Shown in pieces: positions 1 to 5,943 of a stretch of 7,204 nt of DNA; the stretch's first letter is position 1; the number at the start of each line of letters is the position of its first letter. This DNA is from Planctomycetaceae bacterium. GTDB taxonomy: Bacteria > Planctomycetota > Planctomycetia > Pirellulales > Pirellulaceae. The stretch is from NCBI GenBank assembly GCA_002862265.1, contig PKCQ01000420.1, forward strand, positions 1 to 7,204, given 5' to 3'. The position numbers and the translations under genes are program-made. Under the pieces are notes generated by a model. That model was not told the DNA's origin. It did not search any database and saw only the letters and a list, made by a program, of their open reading frames with translations.

Positions 1-2
1 GA

Positions 3-848
3 CACCTTGTCGGCCCAGGCGATCTGATTCTGCACGATGCTTTGTCGCACAACAGCATCGTCCAAGGAGCTATCCTCAGCGGTGCTCGGCGGCGTCCGTT
101 CCCACACAATGACTGGGAAGCGCTCGAAAGTATTCTCGAAGAAGTGCGTGACAGCTATCGACGCATTTTGGTCGTGATCGAGGGCGTTTACAGTATGGAC
201 GGTGACTATCCGGAGTTGCCGAAATTCGTCGAAGTCAAGAATAAGTACAAGTCTTGGCTGATGGTCGACGAAGCTCATTCCATTGGAACGATGGGTGATC
301 ATGGACGAGGGATCGGCGAGCACTTTGGTGTTCCCGGATCCGACGTGGACATCTGGATGGGCACGCTAAGTAAGAGTTTCGGTAGTTGCGGTGGCTACAT
401 TGCCGGGTGCAGTGAGCTGATTGAGCTCCTGAAATACACCGCCCCAGGATTTGTCTTTAGTGTTGGCCTTTCGCCGACCAACACCGCCGCTGCGATAGCA
501 TCGTTGCGAACGCTGAAGGCAGAGCCCGAGCGCGTTCAGACGTTGCGAGCTCGTTCCAAACTGTTCTTGGATGAAGCGAACAAACGGGGGCTCAACACGG
601 GAGCTTCGTCGGATACGCCAGTGATTCCAGTCATCACCGGAAACTCGCTTCATGCTCTGCTGCTTTCGCGCAAGATGTATGAAGCCGGCGTGAACGTTCA
701 GCCAATCCTTTACCCTGCGGTGGAAGAGTCCGCAGCTCGCTTGCGGTTCTTCATCAACTGTACTCACACCGAAGAGCAGATCTTGCACGCAGTCGAAGCA
801 GCCTCGGACGCGCTTCGTGAGATTCATCCCGCCTACTTCGAGAAATAA
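3..848 (+). CDS. alpha-oxoamine synthase family PLP-dependent enzyme (5'-truncated by window edge)
   Basis: This is a fold-type I PLP enzyme of the alpha-oxoamine synthase family (BioF, KBL, serine palmitoyltransferase, CqsA). The family joins an amino acid to an acyl-CoA or acyl-ACP with loss of CO2, giving an amino-ketone. The frame is open from the window edge, so the N-terminal third lies outside; 281 residues are visible against about 390-420 for the family. Seen in order: LSHNS (the His that stacks on PLP, nt 42-56), EGVYSMDGD, VDEAHSIG (Asp at 267-269 and His at 276-278 contact PLP), and GTLSKSFGS (Schiff-base Lys at 372-374) followed by GGYIAG. All key residues are present. It ends with TAA at 846. 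The TTG at 42 falls inside the conserved LSHNS motif and is not the start. The acyl and amino-acid substrates cannot be read from the sequence. The SKSFGS form of the Lys motif is common in SPT/CqsA-like members, so biotin synthesis is not a safe assignment. An extended SDR follows on the same strand. Confidence 0.93.
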   Translation, partial: HLVGPGDLILHDALSHNSIVQGAILSGARRRPFPHNDWEALESILEEVRDSYRRILVVIEGVYSMDGDYPELPKFVEVKNKYKSWLMVDEAHSIGTMGDHGRGIGEHFGVPGSDVDIWMGTLSKSFGSCGGYIAGCSELIELLKYTAPGFVFSVGLSPTNTAAAIASLRTLKAEPERVQTLRARSKLFLDEANKRGLNTGASSDTPVIPVITGNSLHALLLSRKMYEAGVNVQPILYPAVEESAARLRFFINCTHTEEQILHAVEAASDALREIHPAYFEK

Positions 849-1162
849 GCCTCGGCTTCAAGGCAGATGGTCAGTGCTGAAAGCTCCACAATGCCACTCA
901 CGGTGCTCGGCCTCAGGCAAAACATTGGCGGCTAGCCGTCAGCCTTCGTGCCGACGGAATAACACAGTCGACTAGAAAATCTCACTGCTTCATCGTACCG
1001 GTTCCCTCGAGCGAAAAGGTGATCAAGACGTTGCTGTGGAGGCAGGTGATCAGGGCATCGTTGTTACTAGGTCGGCTCGCTTCACCGGCTTGAAACGGTA
1101 AGATGCAGCTGATGTTCATGTAGGCATTGCCTAGAAGATCCTCCCGCATAACAAGTACGAAC
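849..1162. other. intergenic region without a supported gene
   Basis: About 314 bp separate the oxoamine synthase stop from the chosen start of the SDR gene. No frame on either strand shows a recognisable protein. It holds a perfect 10-bp palindrome (CGGCTAGCCG, 929-938) overlapping a hairpin (936-957), and a repeated 9-mer AGGTGATCA at 1017-1025 and 1044-1052. I see no convincing sigma-70 promoter and no T-tract terminator. The SDR gene is therefore probably not tightly coupled to the upstream gene, although cotranscription cannot be excluded. Confidence 0.6.
929..957 (+). repeat. palindrome plus overlapping hairpin downstream of the oxoamine synthase gene
   Basis: CGGCTAGCCG (929-938) is self-complementary. 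Its 3' end forms the left arm of a second hairpin: CCGTC (936-940) pairs with GACGG (953-957), with two further inner GC pairs around a CTTCGT loop. No T-run follows, so it does not look like an intrinsic terminator. It may be a copy of a dispersed intergenic repeat, or a site that stabilises the upstream mRNA 3' end. Only one copy is visible here. Confidence 0.4.
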
Positions 1163-2137
1163 ATGAATGACCAAGCTGCCCACTGCGAGTCTATCCTCAT
1201 TACTGGTGGACTTGGGTGTATCGGCGTGATGGCAACACGGTGGCTTCTCGAGAATACGAATTCTCGAATTGTGATCGGAAGTCGCAAGGCAAACCAGGAG
1301 GCGGTGCAGCAGTCCTTTCCTGAACACACTGATCGCGTTCAAGCGGCTAGCATCGATGTGCTTAGTACTGAGGCGTTGCACAACTTGCTTGACGAGCAGC
1401 AGATTACGCGTGTTGCTCATATGGCTGGACTTCAGACACCGGATTGCAACGAGCATCGCGATCTTGGACTCCAAACCAATTTGGCTGGAACGCAAAACTT
1501 GGTTGAGGGCATAAAAGCTGCTCGGACGAAGGTGCAGAGGTTCGTATTCGCGAGTTCAGTCGCCGTCTACGGACCGCGTGTTGCCTATCCGGCTGGAAGG
1601 GTCCCAATGAGTTCGGAGCCGAAACCGGTGAATGTCTACGGAGTTTGGAAATTAGCTGGTGAGCACATTTCTCGACTGTTCCACGAAGAAACGGGGGTCG
1701 ATACAATCTCCGTGCGTCCAGGTGCATTGTTTGGGCCTGGGCGAGATCGAGGCCTGACATCGACACCAACAACTGCAATGAAGCACGTGGCGAAAGGAGA
1801 GCGGTATGAAATTCCCTATCGCTCAAAGCAGGATTATCTGTATTCGCCCGACGTCGGTGCTGCGGTTGGCAGCACACTTGTCGAGCCTTTCGATGGCTAC
1901 GCAGCGTTTACTCTACCAAGCCACACTGCGGATACGAGTACCTTGGTCGAACTAATGCGAGAAGTTGCTTCGGAGCTCGGGGTGGCCGCCAGCTTTGATA
2001 TCACTATTGGCCAGGATGAAGTGCCCTTTATTTGCGATTTGGAATACCAGCCTTTCCTAGACGCCTTTCCCAAGGTTCGACAAACAGAGCTGCGTGAAGC
2101 CATTCGGCAATCCATCGTTACTTTCGGAGTGGATTAG
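1163..2137 (+). CDS. NAD(P)-dependent epimerase/dehydratase (extended SDR)
   Basis: This 324-residue protein is an extended short-chain dehydrogenase/reductase related to nucleotide-sugar epimerases. The Rossmann motif TGGLGCIG is at residues 14-21. The fold continues with IVIGSRK (36-42), the acidic end of beta3 (Asp65), HMAG (86-89) and the family-typical NLAGTQNLVE (106-115). The catalytic triad is visible: Ser132 in FASSVAVYG, and Tyr159 and Lys163 in YGVWK. RPGALFGPGR follows in the substrate-binding half. Ser-Arg-Lys after beta2, instead of Asp/Glu, suggests NADP(H) rather than NAD (inference). The ATG at 1163 is chosen because it sits ten residues before the first beta strand. A TTG at 1127 would add 12 residues unlike the family, directly after a TAG. 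Neither start has a good Shine-Dalgarno sequence. Following an oxoamine synthase on the same strand, it could reduce the amino-ketone product, but sugar or lipid epimerisation is equally possible. Length is normal for the family. Confidence 0.9.
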   Translation: MNDQAAHCESILITGGLGCIGVMATRWLLENTNSRIVIGSRKANQEAVQQSFPEHTDRVQAASIDVLSTEALHNLLDEQQITRVAHMAGLQTPDCNEHRDLGLQTNLAGTQNLVEGIKAARTKVQRFVFASSVAVYGPRVAYPAGRVPMSSEPKPVNVYGVWKLAGEHISRLFHEETGVDTISVRPGALFGPGRDRGLTSTPTTAMKHVAKGERYEIPYRSKQDYLYSPDVGAAVGSTLVEPFDGYAAFTLPSHTADTSTLVELMREVASELGVAASFDITIGQDEVPFICDLEYQPFLDAFPKVRQTELREAIRQSIVTFGVD

Positions 2138-2180
2138 CGTGGGGTAACATTTGCGACTCATGCTGCACGACGCATGCAAA

Positions 2181-2196
2181 CCAGCTGAACAGCTGG
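2181..2196. terminator. small hairpin between convergent genes, possible terminator
   Basis: CCAGCT and AGCTGG form a perfect 6-bp stem around GAAC, 44 bp after the SDR stop and between converging transcription units. The + strand downstream is T-rich but not a clean T-run (CTTGTGTGTAAGTTTCTTTG), so termination strength is doubtful. Its position after the stop codon is the main support. Confidence 0.35.
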
Positions 2197-2229
2197 CTTG
2201 TGTGTAAGTTTCTTTGCTTCCTGAAACTG

Positions 2230-2496
2230 TTAGCCTCGTCGCCTTTGGATGACGCAGAGGCCAGCCAATGAACCCCAGATGAGAGCCGATGATGGTTCTG
2301 GCACAGCAGCGGTATCGCCGAAAGCATGGGGCCTCAAGTGAGCACCCGGATCTGCTCTGTATCCATCATCCGTCTCCCATGATTTCGTATGCCAATAAAC
2401 TGGTCCACGAACGGGCAAGTTGTGGCGAGAAGGGTTCAGTGAGCAACTGTCAAGGATCTCACCGCGTTCGATGGTTTGGGCGATCGCTGGAGTAGG
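2230..2496 (-). pseudogene. PEP-CTERM protein C-terminal remnant
   Basis: The - strand frame ends in a textbook PEP-CTERM sorting signal. It has VPEPSSAL, then a short hydrophobic stretch (IWGSLAGLCVI), then the basic tail QRRRG and a TAA stop. Such tails are recognised by exosortase (XrtA-type or related) and mark exported surface or extracellular-matrix proteins. Only about 88 codons are open upstream of the stop, back to a TAA at 2497-2499. There is no ATG, no signal peptide and no recognisable domain; the only usable start is a TTG at 2416-2418. Real PEP-CTERM proteins need an N-terminal signal peptide and are usually over 150 residues. The likeliest reading is therefore the surviving 3' end of a deleted or decayed gene. 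It lies just downstream of the histidine phosphatase gene on the same strand. Sure about the signal, less sure about the state of the gene. Confidence 0.72.
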
Positions 2497-2528
2497 TTAG
2501 GTCGGAGGGCTTGGGAGGAATTCTTCAC

Positions 2529-3200
2529 CTAGTAGGTATGCAACTCTCGCGGGAGATGCGAGATATTATTCAGTCGCTCCATGTTCCAGCACTCTGTTCC
2601 TTCGTTCCAGCGAAGCTCAGTGACACCAGCGTTCCAAAGGAGTTCACTAACTTGATATAGCGGATCGCTTTTTTGCATCAGGGCTTTAAGCAAGATTGAT
2701 TTGAAGTCAGCATGTATCACTAGTGCATGCGTGCCGCTCGTTGGAACGAAGGTGTCCTCAACCCAGCGGGCGACGGTTTGGGCGCGTTGGAGCACTGCTT
2801 CGTTACTTTCGACGTCGTGGCCCCACCAACCCGCTTCGGCAATTCTCTCATCGATCGACCAACCTGGATATTTGGTTGCCAGCTCGCTGGCGCCCATCCC
2901 TGCTTCGCCTTTCTTGCCAATGGCGTTGTAGCCGCTGTAGCACCCACCTTTCTCGAAGATGTCTGATCTAATGGCAACCGTTTGGTTGCGTCTTATCGCG
3001 ACTGGCTTTACAGTCTCCAACGAACGCAGAAACGGACTGCACAGTAGCGAATCGAGTTTTGCGTTCGCTAGCGACTGCGCTAAGCGTTCGGCTTGCCGCT
3101 GGCCGATCTGCGTCAGGCCTGGATCGCACACTCGTAATTCTTCGGGCAAGGCGTTGTTTGCCGATTGCCCGTGACGAATCAACAGAATTCGCGCAGTCAA
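2529..3200 (-). CDS. histidine phosphatase family protein (phosphoglycerate mutase-like)
   Basis: This 223-residue cytoplasmic protein belongs to the histidine phosphatase superfamily (PF00300 type), which forms a phospho-histidine intermediate on phosphate esters. The N-terminus has LIRHGQS with Arg9 and nucleophile His10. CSPFLRSLET supplies the phosphate-pocket Arg59, Glu83 in DIFEKGG is a candidate proton donor, and LVIHADF supplies the second His163. The family usually has His-Gly at that last site; here it is His-Ala-Asp. The start is TTG at 3198-3200. It gives the canonical short lead-in to RHG, is the only start codon after an in-frame TGA, and has AAGGAG 9 nt upstream. The gene begins 49 bp after the selenoprotein-like gene on the same strand, so the two are probably cotranscribed. 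The substrate cannot be read from the sequence; a general phosphatase or a sugar-phosphate phosphatase are both possible. Confidence 0.92.
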   Translation of the reverse strand: MTARILLIRHGQSANNALPEELRVCDPGLTQIGQRQAERLAQSLANAKLDSLLCSPFLRSLETVKPVAIRRNQTVAIRSDIFEKGGCYSGYNAIGKKGEAGMGASELATKYPGWSIDERIAEAGWWGHDVESNEAVLQRAQTVARWVEDTFVPTSGTHALVIHADFKSILLKALMQKSDPLYQVSELLWNAGVTELRWNEGTECWNMERLNNISHLPRELHTY

Positions 3201-3209
3201 AATAGATCA

Positions 3210-3215
3210 CTCCTT
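3210..3215 (-). promoter_or_regulatory. Shine-Dalgarno sequence supporting the TTG start
   Basis: The - strand reads AAGGAG nine bases before the TTG codon at 3198-3200. It decides the start of the histidine phosphatase gene, since no ATG or GTG lies in that frame between the TTG and the preceding in-frame TGA. Confidence 0.75.
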
Positions 3216-3249
3216 TGAGTCTACTGAGATCGGACCTTGTCATCGGTAG

Positions 3250-4416
3250 CTATCGCAAATAGCCGTCGATCCAGCCTCTTGAACCTTGAGGAGGAATCCG
3301 ATCTGCCAAATCAGTGCCGTCTGCGAGCGTAAAGGTGATGGCGAGTGGGAACTTGCCTTTCGGGGCACCGCCCGTGTACTGCCCCTCACCCCAGAACTTA
3401 CCCAGGCAAACGATTTCCAGCTTCGCGACTTTTCCGCCTGTGACTTCTAGCTTGCCCTTGAGCTCTGCCTCATAGCCACGTTCCTCGCCTTTAACTGTGC
3501 GCAGAAAAACCTGCCCGTGAATTTCACCGTCACTGTTAAGCTCGATCTTGAGTTCACGGATGTCGGCGAATCCCCACATCGGTGGCTCGCCACGCGTATT
3601 GTCAACGAGGTGGAATCTTGCGATGCGTTGTTGCAGCTTAGTTGGAAAAGTTCCAGCAACCAATGCTTCGTGCTCTTCCTTCGTAATCCACAGATTGTCG
3701 CGCGATACGGAAGACTGGAATATCTTCTTCCACTGATCTGTCGTCTCTTCGTAACCTTCGAGAACTTTAGCTCGCACCCGAACTACCAAGCCACCCTCAG
3801 GTGGCTCAACATTCCAACGCTTGTCGCGCGTCTCGGCCTGAAGTACGGAAATTTGACCGGGGGGAGAGTCTAGGAACTCCTTCAAGCTCTCGCGGATTAG
3901 CCTTTGTACTTTCTTGGGATCGCGATTGTTGTTGTAAAAGTAGAGCTTACCTGTAGCATCAGCCACGTAGAATCCTTGCGTGGTGTTCTGAAAGTCGCTG
4001 CGAGGGCCTTGCGAGGCGATCTTGCGATAGAACTCGCCTTCGGTGTCTTTTTGCCGACGCTGATAGGCTTGGTCTAAAGCGACAGGGATGAAATCCTTCT
4101 GAAGGAGTTTCACGGTCCTAGGCAATGCGAATGTCGACTCACGGTCGAGCACACCATTGTTTCACGTACAGCCAAGCGGGTGTCCATCCATGGCCCAGAT
4201 GAAGATTGGTTTGTTTTCTTCCGCCGCAGCTTTCTGCGCTTCCAGCAGACTTGTCCGCCAAGGAATCGTTCGCCAAAGGGCATCTGACTTCGGCTGGAGT
4301 TCCGACAGCAACGTGTTGCACTTTTCAGTCGTTAAGTCTTGCCCAGCCGCAAACTGGAGCGGGCAACTGAACGCAAGAGTCACGCCTATCAAGGCTTGAA
4401 AAGCTTTGTACCGCAC
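3250..4416 (-). CDS. predicted selenoprotein: exported thioredoxin-like protein with in-frame TGA (Sec85)
   Basis: Read through one TGA (4162-4164), this frame encodes 388 residues. Residues 1-25 look like a signal peptide (basic MRYK, hydrophobic core, AAG near the cleavage site). Residues about 46-178 resemble a thioredoxin-like fold of the Thioredoxin_7 type. They run WRTIPW, EAQKAAAEENKPIFIWAMDG, then HPLGC-T-TGA-NNG as redox site (Cys83-Thr84-Sec85), then a strand ending PVALDQ (111-116) and the segment GFYVADATGKLYFYNNNRD. Residues about 185-388 form a strand-rich C-terminal domain I do not recognise. The start is GTG at 4414-4416, with AGGA upstream (TTTTAGGAAAAATCG) and an in-frame TAG just before it. 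A SECIS-like hairpin follows the TGA. The second half alone would begin at GTG 4150-4152, with no Shine-Dalgarno sequence and in the middle of the fold. The likely role is periplasmic thiol/selenol redox chemistry, partner unknown. The alternative is a pseudogene with a nonsense mutation; the open 303 codons after the TGA and the Cys-X-TGA context argue against that. Confidence 0.83.
4123..4159 (-). promoter_or_regulatory. SECIS-like hairpin immediately downstream of the TGA
   Basis: Two nucleotides after the TGA, CAAUG (4159-4155) pairs with CAUUG (4127-4123). After a small internal loop, GUG (4152-4150) pairs with CAU, including a G-U wobble. Then a bulged C and the perfect stem UCGAC/GUCGA close a CGUGA loop. 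The upper stem begins about 10 nt after the TGA, close to the 11 nt typical of bacterial SECIS elements, and a bulged pyrimidine and a GU in the loop are also family-like. The loop differs from the E. coli fdhF loop. It was folded by eye, with no energy computed. Confidence 0.65.
4162..4164 (-). other. in-frame TGA, predicted selenocysteine codon
   Basis: This is the only stop within a 389-codon frame. It falls two residues after Cys83 in HPLGCT-TGA-NNG, at the end of a thioredoxin-type beta strand, where a redox-active Cys would be expected. Recoding would insert Sec and form a Cys-X-Sec pair. The selA, selB, selC and selD genes needed for this are not in the window. Confidence 0.8.
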
Positions 4417-4566
4417 CGATTTTTCCTAAAAAGATAACTGGACCTCGTCCCATGATAAGTTCTTGCGGCGGAAGGTGAGAAAAGATTTGCCAATTGAAGT
4501 TTTTTTCAAGCAGTATTTTGCTGCGTGAATACGCTGTCCATTGGTAGGAGTTCTTCTGCCGGTCGC

Positions 4567-5739
4567 CTAATCGCCTGCCCGCGACAAGAGCTTTTCAATT
4601 TGTTCGTCATATCGCCGGGCGAGGTTCTGCCAAAAATACATCTTCACATCGACCGCAGGAAGCCCTTCAGGCTCTTGATACCTTAGCTGATCGAGTAAGC
4701 ACTTCACCAAGTTCCTGGCGGTAAAGCTGCGATCATCTGCATGGCGCTCTTGCGCGGTTTCATAGAAAAAGCAGCCTCGATCTGGATTTTTCTCAAGCTC
4801 GAGGACTTCAGGATAAGCTAGTTTCCGAGGTAGAACCGGTCGAGCGCCAGCCGCAATCGCTTCACAGATACCGATTCCAAAAAATTCATGGTCGGCCGTC
4901 GAGATTACGAAATCCATCTTCCCAAGCCAGGACCAGTATTCGTCCTTGCTCTCGGCAAAACACCTGTGGAGTACTCGCGATTCTGCAATGTCCAACAAGT
5001 GCTTGAGACTCGCGGGCTTTTGCGTGAATTGCTGCCCAAGCAGAATGAGTTCAAAGTCGATTCCAGATTCTAGTAGCTGCTCCACCGCCTTCACGAAGAT
5101 GTCGGGTCGCTTATCGTGTTCCCATCGCGATACCCAGCCCAACCGAATGGGACGCGAGCCATCCTTAACAACGTTCTGGCCGGAAGCTTGCTGAGAATCC
5201 GGGGCTCGCAACGGCTCAATTCCTGGCGGCAAAACGATCGCATCTCTCAACTCTGCCTCCAGCAGATCCATATGCTTGAAGTCCGGCATTCTCCGTAACC
5301 AAGCAAGCGCTGACTGTCGAAATTCAGCGAGATGAAACTGCGAGTTAAACCAAATCCCTTCGGACGCAATGACACTCAGGATGTTGGTGTACGCGAAGTG
5401 ATAATCACGCGTTTGGCCTTCAGCCAGCGGATAAGTGAACTGGTTTTCGTGAAAGTAAGTGACCGCAGGCAGGAAGGACAACTCGTCGCAGGCAAGCCCT
5501 CGCCATTCGGGCAAGTTCAGCATGTCGCTGCAAAAGATCGCGTCGAAGCACTTACCTTGTGCGGAAAGTTCATTCGCCTGTCGAGCCAAACTAAGAGAAG
5601 CATGACGGGAACGCCATTTCCAATGCACCGCAGGCAACTCTAGAACCGTGAACTCGTGGCGCGAGTACTTGCTCCAACCGCGATAAAGGCTCGCATGACT
5701 GCCGCCACCGAAGGGCTCTAAAACAAGTAAATGAGACAC
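4567..5739 (-). CDS. tRNA-queuosine alpha-mannosyltransferase-like GT-B glycosyltransferase (DUF3524/QTMAN type)
   Basis: This 390-residue protein matches the family first called DUF3524/GTDC1 and now QTMAN. The vertebrate enzyme transfers mannose from GDP-mannose to queuosine-34 of tRNA-Asp. Family hallmarks are clear: EPFGGGSH (8-15), HWKWRSR (39-45), CSDMLNLPEW (about 70-79), YFHENQFTYPLAEGQ (about 94-108), and the NILS and WFNSQFH segments. The C-terminal half has the GT4-type nucleotide-sugar domain: LGWVSRWEHDKRPD (about 200-213) and HEFFGIGICEA, which contains an E-X7-E motif. No signal peptide is seen, so it is cytoplasmic. The GTG start at 5737-5739 puts EPFGGGSH at the family-typical N-terminus, and an in-frame TAG lies upstream. 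It follows the 49-residue membrane protein by 15 bp and is presumably translated from the same mRNA. A tRNA-modifying role in bacteria is inferred from the family; another acceptor cannot be excluded. Confidence 0.92.
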   Translation of the reverse strand: MSHLLVLEPFGGGSHASLYRGWSKYSRHEFTVLELPAVHWKWRSRHASLSLARQANELSAQGKCFDAIFCSDMLNLPEWRGLACDELSFLPAVTYFHENQFTYPLAEGQTRDYHFAYTNILSVIASEGIWFNSQFHLAEFRQSALAWLRRMPDFKHMDLLEAELRDAIVLPPGIEPLRAPDSQQASGQNVVKDGSRPIRLGWVSRWEHDKRPDIFVKAVEQLLESGIDFELILLGQQFTQKPASLKHLLDIAESRVLHRCFAESKDEYWSWLGKMDFVISTADHEFFGIGICEAIAAGARPVLPRKLAYPEVLELEKNPDRGCFFYETAQERHADDRSFTARNLVKCLLDQLRYQEPEGLPAVDVKMYFWQNLARRYDEQIEKLLSRAGD

Positions 5740-5754
5740 ACGATTCAGACCTAG

Positions 5755-5904
5755 CTACAGAAATAGTTTGTGCAGCGAACCTTCTACGATTGGTCCACCA
5801 CCGCCACCTCGTCCGATCGGGATGCCATCACTGAGCGCAAAGGCGACCGCAACTACGATGATCAGAAAGATCAATAAGGCGGCGTAGCGAATCGGTGTTT
5901 CCAT
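5755..5904 (-). CDS. 49-residue single-pass membrane protein
   Basis: ATG at 5902-5904 opens a 49-codon frame ending in TAG at 5755-5757. The N-terminus METPIRY is followed by one hydrophobic helix at residues about 8-24 (AALLIFLIIVVAVAFAL), then SDGIPIGR, a run of five glycines (33-37) and a short tail ending HKLFL. It should be anchored in the inner membrane by the single helix. I do not recognise the family. Support for a real gene comes from context: it fills the gap between two same-strand genes almost exactly (33 bp after one stop, 15 bp before the next start). A modest GGA lies about 6 nt upstream of the ATG, and the composition is clearly membrane-like rather than random. Its role is unknown; it may be an accessory to one of its neighbours. 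Confidence 0.75.
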   Translation of the reverse strand: METPIRYAALLIFLIIVVAVAFALSDGIPIGRGGGGGPIVEGSLHKLFL

Positions 5905-5923
5905 GCTTGTTCCGTAACTCCAT

Positions 5924-5943
5924 GAGTAGCCTCAAGGCTACTC
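5924..5943 (-). repeat. perfect 9-bp inverted repeat over a stop codon
   Basis: GAGTAGCCT and AGGCTACTC are separated by two bases; in RNA this gives an 8-bp stem with a UUGA loop on the - strand. The left arm contains the last codon and TAG stop of the squalene-cyclase-repeat gene. No T-run follows, so it is unlikely to be a full terminator. In an operon it could protect the 3' end of the first cistron, lower expression of the distal genes, or mark a processing site. Confidence 0.7.

Noticed and set aside
42..44. TTG as true start of the oxoamine synthase
   Set aside because: The frame is open to the window edge and the codon lies within the conserved LSHNS motif, so the real start is outside.
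1127..1129. TTG start for the SDR gene
   Set aside because: It adds 12 residues with no family match; the ATG at 1163 gives the usual short lead to the Rossmann motif.
982..1495. Two overlapping - strand frames across the intergenic gap and the start of the SDR gene
   Set aside because: Most of their length is antisense to the SDR coding region; no domain or ribosome site. The part in the gap (982-1126) has no start of its own.
2968..3243. - strand frame with a GTG start near the phosphatase Shine-Dalgarno sequence
   Set aside because: It overlaps the N-terminal half of the histidine phosphatase in another frame, and the RHG motif lies in the other frame.
4150..4152. GTG as start of a separate 300-residue protein
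   Set aside because: No Shine-Dalgarno sequence; it starts in the middle of a thioredoxin-like fold, in the same frame as and four codons after the TGA of the signal-peptide half.
4452..4457. TATCAT on the - strand as a -10 box for the selenoprotein gene
   Set aside because: Well placed 35 bp before the start, but no -35-like hexamer at 16-18 bp spacing, so too weak to call a promoter.
4480..4525. Small hairpin (GCAG/CTGC) and T/A-rich run as a terminator of the glycosyltransferase gene
   Set aside because: Only a 4-bp stem, and on the coding strand the following run is A-rich, not T-rich.
5855..5923. Alternative small frame from ATG at 5921-5923 on the - strand
   Set aside because: It overlaps the 49-residue frame in another phase, lacks the hydrophobic helix and stops early.
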